A stretch of DNA of 64,000 nt from Streptomyces laurentii (GCA_002355495.1 AP017424.1:248001-312000), one strand, 5' to 3'; counted from the first letter of the stretch, positions 52,121 through 61,675 are shown. Translations and numbers: made by a program. Notes: generated from the sequence alone by a model not told the origin.

Positions 52121-54667
52121 ATGGGAGAGCGGCCTGTCGCGCCCGCCGCGCCCGCCTTGGTCCTGGAGACCGACGGAGACGCGACCGTCATGAACGCGCG
52201 CCGTGTCTATCGCATCGGACGCGACCCCAGCAGTGACATCGTCCTGGCCGACGACCGGACGTCCTGGCATCACGCGGTGCTGCGGGCGGTCGGCGGTCAC
52301 TGGACCCTGGAGGACCAGGACAGTACGAACGGCACCTTCGCCGACGGCCGGCGGGTGGGCCTCAGCGTGGTGGGCGCCGGAACGGTCCTCCGTTTCGGCC
52401 ATCCCGCGGACGGCCCGAAGGCCGTCCTCCGCGCGAACCCACCGCACGAGAGCCACGCGGCCCGCGAGAGGACGCCACGTGACGACGCCGCGGCCCCCGC
52501 GGCGCCTGCCGATCCTGCCGCTGCCGCTGCCGCTGCCGCCACGCCCGTACGAGCGGAACCACACCGGGAACCGGCCGCCCCCGCGCCGCCCCGGCCCTCC
52601 TCCGCGGCCGTCTCGTCCCCGGCCCGCACCGGCGCCTTCCGCCGCCCCACCTCCGTCCGCCCGCTGCCCGTCCACACCGTGCGAATCGGCCGGGCCCCCG
52701 ACAACGACCTGGTGCTCGACGACCTGACCGTCTCGCGCCGGCACGCCGAACTGCGCGCCGAACCCGACGGCACGTACCGCATCCACGACCTCGGCAGCCA
52801 CAACGGCACCTTCCTCAACGGCCGCCCCGTCACCGACGCACGGGTGACCCCCGACGATCTCGTCGGCATCGGTCACCGCGCGTACGGCCTGATAGGCGGC
52901 TCGCTCGTCGAGTTCACCGACACCGGCGAGATCTCGCTCGACGTCCAGGAACTGGCCGTCACCGTCGACCACGGCCACAAGACCCTGCTCGACGGGGTCT
53001 CCTTCCCCGTCGGCGAGAAGAGCCTGCTCGCGGTCGTCGGCCCGTCGGGCGCGGGCAAGTCGACGCTGCTCAACGCCCTCACCGGCCTGCGCCCCGCCGA
53101 CCGGGGCAGCGTCCTGTACGACGGCCGCGACCTCTACCAGGACTACCCGGAGCTGCGCCGCCGCATCGGTCTCGTCCCGCAGGACGACATCCTGCACCTC
53201 CAGCTGACCGTCCGCCGGGCCCTCGGATACGCCGCCGAACTGCGCTTCCCCGAGGACACCGCGCCCGCCGAGCGGCGCGCCCGGGTCGACGAGGTGATCG
53301 CCGAGCTGGGCCTGACGGAGCGCGCCGGGCAGCCGATCCACAGTCTGTCCGGCGGCCAGCGCAAACGCGTCAGTGTGGCCCTGGAACTGCTCACCAAACC
53401 CTCCCTGCTCTTCCTCGACGAGCCGACCTCCGGACTCGACCCGGGCATGGACCGCTCGGTCATGCACATGCTCCGCGGCCTCGCCGACGACGGCCGCACC
53501 GTCATCGTCGTCACCCACAGCGTGCTGAGCCTGGACGTGTGCGACCGGCTGCTCGTGCTCGCGCCCGGCGGCCGGGTCGCGTACTACGGACCGCCCGGCG
53601 ACGCGCTCGGCTTCTTCGGCTACGCGCAGTGGCCGGAGGCGTTCGAGGCGTTCGAGAACGACCGGGACCGCGACTGGGCGGGCCGCTACCGGCTCTCCCC
53701 GCTGCACCACCGTTACGTCGAGGAGGCCGGCGTCCGCGCCGGGCCGCGCGGGGCCGGCGCCCCGGCACCCACGCCCGGGCCCGCGCCCGCGCCCGCGCCC
53801 GCGCCCGCAGGGGCGCTGCCGCAGCAGGCCGCGCCACCCCCGCCGCCGAAGGCGCAGAGCTGGGGTTCCCAGCTCCGTACCCTCGTCCGGCGGTACGCGG
53901 CGGCGCTGTCCTCCGACCGGACCTTCCTGGTCATCATGGTCGCGCTGCCGTTCATCATGGGCGCGATGGCCCGGGCCCTGTCCGGCGGAAAGCTGAACGC
54001 CGAATCCGCGCTGAACGTGCTGCTGATCCTCTGCGTCGGCGGCGTACTCACGGGCGCGGCGAACGCGGTGCGCGAACTGGTCAAGGAACGCACCATCTAC
54101 CGGCGTGAGAGAGCCGTCGGCCTGTCCCGTTCCGCGTATCTGATGTCCAAGGTGGTCGTCCTCGGCACGATCACGGTCGTGCAGGCCGTGGTCCTCACCC
54201 TGGTGGCGCTCATCGGCGTGCCCCTCGGCGCGCCCGGCGGCAAGGGCGTGCTGATGCCACCGCTCCTCGAACTCACCCTGGCGGTGGCGCTGCTCGCCTT
54301 CACCGCGATGATGCTCGGACTGTTCGTCTCCGCCCTGGTGCGCAAGGAGGAGGTGACGATGCCGCTGCTCGTCCTCCTCGCGATCGTCCAGGTGGTGTTC
54401 TGCGGTGCGCTCCTGAACGTCCGGGGCACACCGGTCCTGGAGCAGCTGGCCTGGCTGGTGCCGTCGCGGTGGGCGTTCGCGGCGATGGGCGCGACGATCG
54501 ACATCGGCGCGATCGTGCCGGGCTCGCGGACCGCCGACCCGCTGATGGACCACACGGTGGGCGCCTGGCTCTTCGACATGGGCATGCTGGTCGCACTGTG
54601 CGTCGTCCTCGGTCTCGTGGTGGCGTGGCTGCTGCGGCGCCACGAGCCGGTCGTGATGCGGAGGTAG
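52121..54667 (+). CDS. FHA-FHA-ABC ATPase-ABC2 membrane fusion transporter
   Basis: The 848-residue protein has two forkhead-associated domains (about 25-100, RIGRDPSSD...SWHHAVL; and about 185-265, RIGRAPDNDLVLDD...SRRHAEL). These are joined by an Ala/Pro linker. An ABC ATPase follows (about 285-505: Walker A GPSGAGKSTLLNAL, signature LSGGQRKRVSVAL, Walker B LLFLDEPTSGLD), then an Ala-Pro repeat and a six-helix ABC-2 membrane domain (about 600-848). The FHA domains bind phosphothreonine, so a partner Ser/Thr kinase, such as the one two genes downstream, probably gates transport. The start is ATG 52121. Confidence 0.92.
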   Translation: MGERPVAPAAPALVLETDGDATVMNARRVYRIGRDPSSDIVLADDRTSWHHAVLRAVGGHWTLEDQDSTNGTFADGRRVGLSVVGAGTVLRFGHPADGPKAVLRANPPHESHAARERTPRDDAAAPAAPADPAAAAAAAATPVRAEPHREPAAPAPPRPSSAAVSSPARTGAFRRPTSVRPLPVHTVRIGRAPDNDLVLDDLTVSRRHAELRAEPDGTYRIHDLGSHNGTFLNGRPVTDARVTPDDLVGIGHRAYGLIGGSLVEFTDTGEISLDVQELAVTVDHGHKTLLDGVSFPVGEKSLLAVVGPSGAGKSTLLNALTGLRPADRGSVLYDGRDLYQDYPELRRRIGLVPQDDILHLQLTVRRALGYAAELRFPEDTAPAERRARVDEVIAELGLTERAGQPIHSLSGGQRKRVSVALELLTKPSLLFLDEPTSGLDPGMDRSVMHMLRGLADDGRTVIVVTHSVLSLDVCDRLLVLAPGGRVAYYGPPGDALGFFGYAQWPEAFEAFENDRDRDWAGRYRLSPLHHRYVEEAGVRAGPRGAGAPAPTPGPAPAPAPAPAGALPQQAAPPPPPKAQSWGSQLRTLVRRYAAALSSDRTFLVIMVALPFIMGAMARALSGGKLNAESALNVLLILCVGGVLTGAANAVRELVKERTIYRRERAVGLSRSAYLMSKVVVLGTITVVQAVVLTLVALIGVPLGAPGGKGVLMPPLLELTLAVALLAFTAMMLGLFVSALVRKEEVTMPLLVLLAIVQVVFCGALLNVRGTPVLEQLAWLVPSRWAFAAMGATIDIGAIVPGSRTADPLMDHTVGAWLFDMGMLVALCVVLGLVVAWLLRRHEPVVMRR

Positions 54668-54674
54668 GACCCCT

Positions 54675-55664
54675 GTGGAGAGTACGGACGCCAGCGGTGC
54701 GACGGAGCGCGGGCCGGATCACGGGCCGGAGCCCGGGGAGCACACACCGGAGTACGGGCCCGCGGCCGGGGAGCCGACCCGGCTCGTCTCGGGTGCGCGC
54801 GCGACCCCGGCGTACGCCCCGGAGGCCGCCACCGCGCGGACGGGCGGCCCCGGCGGCACGGAGGGGGCGGACGGCACAGGCCGCACGGACGAGGCGGACT
54901 TCCTGCCCACACACGTCGTGCCGCGTACCGGACTGGCCGCCTGGGAGGCGCCCGATCCCGCGCTGCCGACGGAGCCGCTGGACGCGTTCCTGCCGGTGCG
55001 GCTGCTCGACCGGGTCGGCGACTGGGGCCAGGTGCTGTGCTCGAACGGCTGGTCGGCCTGGGTCGACGCCCGTCTCCTCGTCTCCGTACCGGCCGATCCG
55101 CCCGCCGCGGGCAGTCCGCTCACCCGGACGGCCGACCCGCGCCCGCTGATCGGCCGGGCGGCGGACGCGCTGACCCGCTACCGGCGGGCCGCCGAGGAAC
55201 TGGCGGCGGGGCGGGCGGACGGCGAGACGTTCCGGCGGCGCACCCGCGGGCTGCGGGTGGGGATGGTCGTCGACGGGGAGTCGCTGTGGCTGTACGACGC
55301 GGAGCACGAGCGGTGGGTGTACTGCGACGGTACGGGGCTGAGCGCGTACGCGGCCTCGGCACCGCCCTCCTCGGCGGCCTCGCCGCCCGAGCCCGAGCCC
55401 GTAGTCGAACCCACGCCAGAACCGGAGACGGAGCCGGAGCCGGAGCCCGGCCCCCGGCCTGAACCCGAGCCCGAACCGGAGACCCGAGCCGAGCCCGAAC
55501 CGGAGACCCGAGCCGAGCCCGCGGACAACCCCCCGGACAAGCCCGCGGACGAACCCGCGGACGAGCCCACGACCGTACGCGAACCCGCCCCCGGCCCCGT
55601 CGGGCACGAGCCGACCCGGGTCGTACCGGAGCCCCGGCCGGACGACCCGGGTGAGCGCGGATGA
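54675..55664 (+). CDS. SH3-like domain protein with Pro/Glu-repeat tail
   Basis: The 329-residue soluble protein has an acidic, disordered first 75 residues. A middle domain (about 80-230: FLPVRLLDRVGDWGQVLCSNGWSAWVDARLLV, then VVDGESLWLYDAEHERWVYCDGTG) has SH3/WW-like character. A tail of about 100 residues is made of Glu-Pro repeats, including a doubled EPETRAEP unit. It sits between the FHA-ABC transporter (7 bases upstream) and the kinase (ATGA overlap), so it is probably an adaptor or substrate of this kinase system. I know no named family with certainty. Confidence 0.7.
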   Translation: MESTDASGATERGPDHGPEPGEHTPEYGPAAGEPTRLVSGARATPAYAPEAATARTGGPGGTEGADGTGRTDEADFLPTHVVPRTGLAAWEAPDPALPTEPLDAFLPVRLLDRVGDWGQVLCSNGWSAWVDARLLVSVPADPPAAGSPLTRTADPRPLIGRAADALTRYRRAAEELAAGRADGETFRRRTRGLRVGMVVDGESLWLYDAEHERWVYCDGTGLSAYAASAPPSSAASPPEPEPVVEPTPEPETEPEPEPGPRPEPEPEPETRAEPEPETRAEPADNPPDKPADEPADEPTTVREPAPGPVGHEPTRVVPEPRPDDPGERG

Positions 55665-56692
55665 GCGGCACCGGCGCGGTCCCGGGCAACGGGGCGGAGC
55701 AGGCCGGTTCGCTGCCGGCCGGGCGGGAGTCCGGCCTGGTCGGCAAGCAGGTCGCCGGCTACCGCGTCGAGGCGGAGATCGGGCGCGGCGGCATGGCCGT
55801 GGTCTACCGGGCGCGCGACCTGCGCCTCGACCGGACCGTGGCGCTGAAACTGCTGGCGCCCGAGCTGGCCCGCAACGACACCTTCCGCCGCCGTTTCGCG
55901 CACGAGTCGCGGGTCGCGGCGGCGATCGACCATCCGCACATCGTGCCGGTCTTCGAGGCGGGCGAGACGGAGGGCGTGCTGTACATCGCGATGCGGTACG
56001 TCCCCGGTCTCGACCTGCGCGCGCTGCTCGACCGGCAGGGCGGTGCCCTGGCGCCGGCGGTGGCGGGGCGGATCGCGGTGCAGGTGGCCTCCGCGCTGGA
56101 CGCCGCGCACGCGCACGATCTGGTGCACCGGGATGTGAAGCCCGGCAACATCCTGGTGGCGGAGGGCACCGACCGGGACCATCCGGAGCACGTCTACCTC
56201 ACCGACTTCGGCCTGACGAAGAAGTCCCTGTCACTGACCGGGTTCACGACGGTGGGGCAGTTCGTCGGGACGCTGGACTACGTGGCGCCGGAGCAGATCT
56301 CCGGCAAGCCGGTGGACGGCCGCTGCGACGTGTACAGCCTGGCGTGCGTGGTGTTCGAGACGCTCGCCGGGGTGCCGCCGTTCCGCCGGGACGACGACAT
56401 GGCGCTGCTGTGGGCGCACCAGTACGACCCGCCGCCTCCGTTGTCCGAGGAGCGGGCGGGGCTTCCGGCCGCGGCGGACGCGGTGATGGCGAAGGCGCTG
56501 GCCAAGACGCCGGAGGAGCGGTACGGGACGTGCCTGGAGTTCGTCGCGGAGCTGCGGGCGGCCCTGGAGGGCGGGGTGCCGGGCGCCGGGGCACGGGCGG
56601 TCGCGGGCGGCACGGCGGGCGGGACACCGAGCCCGCCGCCGGAGCCACCGGAGCCGCCGGAGTGGGCGCGGCCGGTGTTCCTGGAGCGGTGA
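55661..56692 (+). CDS. Pkn-type serine/threonine protein kinase
   Basis: The 343-residue kinase has the glycine loop EIGRGGMAVVYRARD, catalytic Lys in VALKLLAPEL, HRD loop LVHRDVKPGNILV, DFG in LTDFGLTKKS, and VGTLDYVAPEQISG. The domain covers about 30-300, followed by a short Pro-rich tail. There is no membrane helix or PASTA repeat, so it is cytosolic. Its start overlaps the preceding stop. It is expected to phosphorylate threonines read by the FHA domains of the transporter in the same operon. Confidence 0.94.
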   Translation: MSGTGAVPGNGAEQAGSLPAGRESGLVGKQVAGYRVEAEIGRGGMAVVYRARDLRLDRTVALKLLAPELARNDTFRRRFAHESRVAAAIDHPHIVPVFEAGETEGVLYIAMRYVPGLDLRALLDRQGGALAPAVAGRIAVQVASALDAAHAHDLVHRDVKPGNILVAEGTDRDHPEHVYLTDFGLTKKSLSLTGFTTVGQFVGTLDYVAPEQISGKPVDGRCDVYSLACVVFETLAGVPPFRRDDDMALLWAHQYDPPPPLSEERAGLPAAADAVMAKALAKTPEERYGTCLEFVAELRAALEGGVPGAGARAVAGGTAGGTPSPPPEPPEPPEWARPVFLER

Positions 56693-56729
56693 CCGCGGTC
56701 TCGGGCGCGGCGAACGGCACGGCCATCGG

Positions 56730-57953
56730 TCAGGGCACGTTGGTCGCGGCGCGGTGCCGGAGCGGGGCCGCGAGGAGCCCGCCGAGGAATCCGGCGACCA
56801 GACCCCACAGCAGCGCGAGGCCGACCAGACCCCAGATGTGCGGGCGGAGCAGCACCACCGCGCCGAGCGCCTCCAGGTCGCCGATGCCGATGACCGACAG
56901 ACCGAAGCGGGCCTCGACCAGGGTGAGCGGGGCGATGACCAGCATCGCCACGGCGAAGGCGACGCCCAGGTGGAGGGCGTGCCGCCAGGGCCGGACGCGG
57001 GCCGGGGAGCGGACGGCCATGGCGACCGCCGCGCCGAGCACGAGCACGACGGCGATCGGTAGCAGCCACCAGGCCCGCCCGTCGTACGAGGCGAGGGTGG
57101 ACAGGTCGACGGTCGACAGGTCCTTGCCGCCGTTCCCGCCGCGCAGGACGTGGTCGAGGATCTGCGGCATGGGCAGGCCGAACGGTCCCTCGGCCCGGCC
57201 CTCCCACGAGCCGCCGATGCCGACGCCGAGGGCGAGCCAGCTGACATTGGGCAGGCCGAGGAGCAGCACGGCGAAGGTCTCGGCGGGGTGGCCCTTCGTC
57301 GCCGCGACGACCAGGCCGATGAGGAGGCCGGCGGACACGTACGCGAGGAACAACAGCAGGACCGCGGAGGCGGCGGGGCGAACGGCCTGGTGGTGGCGGA
57401 CGAAACGGGGCGGGAGCGGGGTGCGGCGGGAGACGAGCACGGCGACGACGAGGACGCCGAGGATCCACAGCAGGCCGTAGAAGAGGGTGGGGCCGAGGTC
57501 GGTGCGGAAGCCGATGGTGGGGTGGGCGGCGGACATGAGCTGCCGCACCAGGTCGCCGAGGTCGCCGCCGGCCTCCTGGGTGCCGCCGAGGGTGAGCGGG
57601 AAGTCGTGCCGGGCGAGCGTGGACAGGCCGGCGAGCGCGGCCAGCCAGAGCACCACGGTCGGGACGGCCAGGGCGAGCAGGTCGCGGGCGCGGGCGACGG
57701 CGTGGTGGCGCAGCGGGCGCAGGAACAGGGCGCCGGTGACGAGCGCGCCCACCAGGGTGACGGTGAGCGGCATGGCGGTGAGTTCGGCCCGGGCGCCGGC
57801 CAGGTCGCCCGCGTCGCCGGCGAGTCCGACCTGGCCGCCGGCGGCCATCACGACGGCCGCGGCGACGACGGCGGTGAACGCGTTCCCGCCGCCCGGCAGT
57901 CCGGTGGCGCCGGCCGCCCACAGGCCGAGGGCGGCGGTGACGCCCATGGCCAC
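56730..57953 (-). CDS. Streptophobe-family multi-spanning membrane protein (5' end unclear)
   Basis: The protein is about 407 residues and strongly hydrophobic, with nine or more helices. It shows the streptophobe pattern (AALGLWAAG, VVMAAGGQVGLAGD, LGPTLFYGLLWILGVLVVAVLVSRRTPLPPRF, FGLPMPQILDHVLRG). The first usable start (GTG 57953) cuts into the first helix. In-frame coding clearly extends upstream (LVHGLAAALGAVVTGF) to a TAG at 58071-58073 with no ATG/GTG. One extra C in the CCC run near 58053-58055 would connect it to GTG 58069. Function unknown; the family is restricted to streptomycetes. Confidence 0.75.
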   Translation of the reverse strand: MAMGVTAALGLWAAGATGLPGGGNAFTAVVAAAVVMAAGGQVGLAGDAGDLAGARAELTAMPLTVTLVGALVTGALFLRPLRHHAVARARDLLALAVPTVVLWLAALAGLSTLARHDFPLTLGGTQEAGGDLGDLVRQLMSAAHPTIGFRTDLGPTLFYGLLWILGVLVVAVLVSRRTPLPPRFVRHHQAVRPAASAVLLLFLAYVSAGLLIGLVVAATKGHPAETFAVLLLGLPNVSWLALGVGIGGSWEGRAEGPFGLPMPQILDHVLRGGNGGKDLSTVDLSTLASYDGRAWWLLPIAVVLVLGAAVAMAVRSPARVRPWRHALHLGVAFAVAMLVIAPLTLVEARFGLSVIGIGDLEALGAVVLLRPHIWGLVGLALLWGLVAGFLGGLLAAPLRHRAATNVP

Positions 57954-58154
57954 GAAGCCGGTGACGACGGCGCCGAGGGCGGCCGCCAGGCCGTGGACCA
58001 GGCGTCCGGCGGGGTCGGCGGGGACGGTCCGTCCGGTGGGGTGGGGAGCGGTGGGCTCACGCCGGTCACGCTAATACGGGCGGGTGCGGTCCGCTTGCGG
58101 GCGGCGTCCGGTCGGCGCACACAATGAGCGCGGAACGGAAGAAAGGGAGACAAC

Positions 58155-59455
58155 GTGACTTCCCACCCGCCGTCCGACCGTCCCTCCGGCCCGCCCACGG
58201 GCCCGCCGTCGGGGCCGCTCTCGGACCGTGGCCGCCACCCGGGCCCGGCCGCTCCCCCACCGGATTCCGTGCCGCCGCGCGGCGCGACGCACGACGGGAC
58301 GGGCGGGGGTACGGGCGGAGGCGCGGGCCGCACCGGCGGCGGAGGGCGGGGCGGGGACGGGAGCGGCGCGGGCGGTACGGGCGGGGGCGCGGCGGGTGGC
58401 GGAGGCGGCGGGGGCCCGTGGTGGCGCTCCGTACCGAAGGTCGCCTCGCTGGCCGCGGTCCTGGTGGCGGCAGTCGCGCTCATCGTGGTCCTGACCCAGC
58501 GGGGCGGCGGAGGCGGCGGTTCGAACCAGGCCGCGTCGGGCGGCGAGGTGTTCCTGCAGAGCACCTCCTCGGTCGGCCCCGACCCCTTCACCCGTTCCAC
58601 CGCGCATACGCAGAGCACGACGGCCTCGCCTCCGGCACTGCCCAGCGCGTCCGGCACGACCGCCTACGCGGCGCGGAGCGTGCAGGGATCGACCCCCGGG
58701 CTTTACGGGGGGACGCGCCGGGTCGCGAGCTGCGACGTCGAGCAGCAGATCCGCTATCTCACCGAGGAACCGGCCAAGACCGCCGCGTTCGCGTCGGTGA
58801 TCGGGCGCACGAAGGAGGAAGTCCCGGACTATCTGCGGTCTCTGACGCCTGTTCAGCTCCGTGTGGACACCCGGGTGACCAACCACGGGTACCGCGACGG
58901 CCGTCCGGTGGCCTACCAGGCGGTGCTCCAGGCGGGCACGGCGGTACTCGTCGACGACCGCGGGGTGCCGCGGGTGCGGTGCGCCTGCGGCAATCCGCTG
59001 ACGCCTCCGGTGGCGCAGAAGTCGCCGAAGCAGGTGGGGACACCCTGGCCCGGCTACCAGGCGAGCAATGTGGTCGTGGTGCAGCCGGCGTCCGCGGTGA
59101 TCGACGTCTTCGTGATCCACGACGAGCAGTCGGACAGCTGGATCGCCCGCCCGACGGGCGACACGGGCAACCACGACTACCCGACCACTGCTCCGTCCCC
59201 CTCGCCGTCGGCTCCCGGGTCGTCCACCTCTCCCGCCTCCCCCACCTCGACGGCGACGCCGGCGTCCCCCGCCCGCCGACGCCCCCGAACACCCCGCCGA
59301 CCGCACCACCGCCCACGCAGCCGACCACCGCGCCGCCCCCGCCGACGGCGCCCACCGCGCCGACGCCGCCCCAGCCCTCGTACGGGTCGCCGGGCACCCC
59401 GGCCACCCCACAGGGACCCTCGGGCGGGGCGCCCGCCGCCGACAGCTCCGGCTGA
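58155..59455 (+). CDS. DUF6777-type membrane-anchored protein, 3' end frameshifted
   Basis: From GTG 58155 the protein has a Pro/Gly-rich cytosolic N-terminus (about 90 residues with long Gly runs), one membrane helix (VASLAAVLVAAVALIVVL) and a conserved outer domain: GGEVFLQSTSSVGPDPFT, CDVEQQIRYLTEEPAKTAAFASVIG, YQAVLQAGTAVLVDDRGVPRVRCACGNPL and ASNVVVVQPAS. After residue about 370 the frame turns Arg-rich, whereas the -1 frame gives the expected Pro/Thr/Ser tail (NTPPTAPPPTQP) and stops at 59455. One C added to CCCCC at 59266-59270 fixes it. As it stands the frame runs on to 59765 and fuses with the FemX fragment. DUF6777 function unknown. Confidence 0.78.
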
Positions 59456-59483
59456 TCCCGCCGTATCTCCCCCGCCCCTCCCT

Positions 59484-59765
59484 GTGACGCTGACCATCGC
59501 GCCGATCAGCGACGCCGAGCACCTGACCTTCGTGCAGGCACGGCGCTCCGCGCACTTTGCGCAGACCCCGGCGTGGGGGCGAGTGAAGACGGAGTGGCGC
59601 GCCGAGTCGCTCGGATGGTTCGACGGCGGGCGGCTTGTGGGGGCGGGGCTCGTCCTTCACCGGCCGGTGCCAGGGCTGTCGCGGTCCACGCTTGCGTATG
59701 TGCCGTGGGGTCCTGACATCGACTGGTCCGGGGACATCGGTGCGTGGCTCGACCCACTTGAATAG
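59484..59765 (+). pseudogene. FemX/VanK-type aminoacyltransferase, N-terminal fragment
   Basis: GTG 59484 begins MTLTIAPISDAEHLTFVQAR and continues AWGRVKTEWRAESLGWFDGGRLVGAGLVLHRPVPGLSRSTLAYVPWGPDIDW. These are the N-terminal signatures of FemX/FemABX enzymes, which add the bridging amino acid to lipid II. It stops after 93 codons (IGAWLDPLE), where relatives have about 370. Followed by vanH debris, it is best read as a remnant of vanK, the Fem homologue of Streptomyces vanJKHAX loci. Confidence 0.75.
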
Positions 59766-59797
59766 AGGCATGACCTACAGCCAACCAATGGGAATCA

Positions 59798-60078
59798 TCA
59801 TTCGATGAATTACTGAGGTCGAGCGATGTCGTCACGCTCCATGCGCCGCTCAACGCCGAGACGCACCATCTCCTCGACCGTGCACGCATCCAGCGGATGA
59901 AACCCGGTGCCTCGGGGTCAACACCGGGCGCTGCGCCCTCATCGACACCGCCGCGCTGGTCGCGGCGCTGGAGGACGGGCGCCTGGGTGGTGTCGCCCTC
60001 GATGTCGTCGAGGGCGAGGAAGGCGTGTCCTACGCCGACCGACGGAACGCACCCATCGACAGCAAGCCACTTTTGCGG
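59798..60078 (+). pseudogene. vanH: vanH (D-lactate dehydrogenase) internal fragment
   Basis: The segment encodes [20 protein letters not shown], then [18 protein letters not shown]. After a one-base shift it continues [20 protein letters not shown], then [24 protein letters not shown] and IDSKPLLR. This is the NAD-binding C-terminal part of VanH-type D-2-hydroxyacid dehydrogenase, which makes D-lactate for D-Ala-D-Lac peptidoglycan. The catalytic Arg loop GRG has become GRC. Both ends are missing and a C is lost at about 59911. Confidence 0.8.
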
Positions 60079-60427
60079 CAACGCCTTCCTCGGACCTTCC
60101 CGCCAGCGGTACCTCGTACGTGAACTGCGGAGAAACGGGACGTTGCCAACGCGTATGCAGTTTTCGATACGCTGCCGATACGTCGTCGACCCGCTTCGCT
60201 TCGGTGTCCGGTGCCACGAAGAACGTGATGACGATGCCCACCGGGGCGAAGTGCCTGTCCCACCGGGCCCGGCCTCCCTGCCGGCGGCCCGCAGAAGCCG
60301 GCCTGCCGACCCGAAACGCCGTCCGTCCACAGGCCAGGATCAAGATCTACAGCTGGTACTGGCTCCACCGTGAGATCGGGTACAGGTTTCATGGCACCGT
60401 CCTCCCGCGGTGCCCTAGCGTCGTGCC
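60079..60427. other. Gene-free stretch carrying a VanR-box-like sequence
   Basis: About 350 bases follow the vanH fragment. No frame on either strand has both a ribosome site and a recognisable family. A leftward frame with [20 protein letters not shown] looks protein-like but has no consistent start. The one clear element is the VanR-box-like sequence at 60160-60183. Confidence 0.45.
60160..60183 (+). promoter_or_regulatory. VanR-box-like promoter element, copy 1
   Basis: GTTTTCGATACGC followed by TGC and CGATACGT contains a direct CGATACG repeat. Twenty-one of its 24 bases match the element upstream of vanR (63542-63565, minus strand). It points rightward, toward the orphan histidine kinase 245 bases away. 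It is probably the displaced promoter of a lost van gene. Confidence 0.65.
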
Positions 60428-61675
60428 ATGACGATTCCAGCCGGACTGAGACGCACGGCCCTCCGGGCGCGGCGGGACACCGGCTTTCTCGCCGCTGGTG
60501 TGCTGCCGCACCTGGCACTGGTGCCCGTGTGGTCCTGGGCGGCGACGACTGCCGCCAGGACGGGGAACTGGCTCCTTACGGTTTCCGTGTCGGCCGCCCT
60601 GGTCCTGCTCGGCGCCCCGGTGCTGACGGCCGTTCAGCGGGCTCGCTACCGGGTGTTCATCGGTGTGGACATCCCCCGGCTCACCCCCACCGCGCCGGAA
60701 CCATGGACGTGGGCCTCTACCGCCCGGTGGCTCGCGGCGACGCGGCCGTGGCGCAGGATCGGCTACCACCTCCTGCTGGGCCCGCTGTTCGCGCTGCTGG
60801 AGCTGCTGGTGCTCGCGGTGGCAGCGGCGGGCCTGGCGGGCGTCCTCGCCTACGCCTGGTCATGGGCGCTGCCGACCGGGGTCCGGCAGGACTGGTTCGG
60901 CTACCTGACCCGGCTGCCGGCGTACACGGGGGCCGGGCTCCTCCTCCTGTGCGCCCTGCCCTGGACCGCGCGGGCGGTAGCCCGGGCCGAGGCGCGGCCG
61001 GCGTCGGGCCTGCTCGGGCCCAGCCGGGCGCAGCGGCTCCAGGAGCGGGTCGATCAGCTGGCCGTGAGCCGGACCGACTTGATCGAGGCCGTCGACGCGG
61101 AGCGCCGCCGGATCGAGCGCGACCTGCACGACGGCACCCAGCAGCGGCTGGTGTCTCTCGCGGTCAACCTGGGTCTGGCCCTTGCCGCCCGCCCGGACCT
61201 GCCGTGTGACGCCCGCGAGGCGATCGCGGAAGCGCACCTGGAGGCGAAGGAGGCGATCGCCGAACTCAACGACCTGGTGCGGGGGCTGCACCCGGCCGTG
61301 CTCGAAGACCGAGGTCTGGACGCGGCGTTGTCCGGGTTGGCTGCCCGCACGCCCCTGCCGGTGCGGCTGCGGGTCGACCTGGAGGAGCGGGTGGCGCCCC
61401 ACGTGGAGTCGGTCGCGTACTTCGTGATCTCCGAGGCGCTGACCAATGCGACGAAGCACGCCGACGCGATGCGTGCGGAGGTGATGGTCCATCAGGTCGG
61501 TGAGGTGCTGCGCGTGCGCGTCACCGACGACGGGCTGGGCGGTGCCGACGCCGCCGCCGGCACGGGACTGACCGGGCTGGCCAAGCGGGTCGGCTCCCTC
61601 GACGGGACCTTCCACGTCAGCAGCCCCGCCGGCGGGCCCACCACCATCACCGCGGAGCTGCCGTGCGCGCGGTGA
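60428..61675 (+). CDS. NarL/DesK-type sensor histidine kinase (orphan)
   Basis: The 415-residue membrane kinase has about four N-terminal helices in two pairs. The HisKA_3 phosphoacceptor reads ERRRIERDLHDGTQQRLVSLAVNLG (His near 235). The HATPase motifs are SEALTNATKHADAMRAEV, VTDDGLGGAD and GTGLTGLAKRVGSLDGTF. Relatives pair with a NarL-type response regulator encoded directly downstream. Here only its first codons survive (from GTG about 61665), so the kinase lacks its partner. The start is ATG 60428, with a weak ribosome site. Confidence 0.85.
   Translation: MTIPAGLRRTALRARRDTGFLAAGVLPHLALVPVWSWAATTAARTGNWLLTVSVSAALVLLGAPVLTAVQRARYRVFIGVDIPRLTPTAPEPWTWASTARWLAATRPWRRIGYHLLLGPLFALLELLVLAVAAAGLAGVLAYAWSWALPTGVRQDWFGYLTRLPAYTGAGLLLLCALPWTARAVARAEARPASGLLGPSRAQRLQERVDQLAVSRTDLIEAVDAERRRIERDLHDGTQQRLVSLAVNLGLALAARPDLPCDAREAIAEAHLEAKEAIAELNDLVRGLHPAVLEDRGLDAALSGLAARTPLPVRLRVDLEERVAPHVESVAYFVISEALTNATKHADAMRAEVMVHQVGEVLRVRVTDDGLGGADAAAGTGLTGLAKRVGSLDGTFHVSSPAGGPTTITAELPCAR

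Noticed and set aside
58155..59765. A genuine DUF6777-FemX fusion gene
   Set aside because: The normal Pro/Thr-rich end of DUF6777 with its own stop exists in the adjacent frame, and FemX has its own GTG start, so the join is a consequence of a one-base shift.
59939..60343. Leftward protein-like frame over the vanH debris ([20 protein letters not shown])
   Set aside because: No consistent start or ribosome site, frame would have to shift differently from the other breaks, and it overlaps both vanH remains and the VanR-like box.
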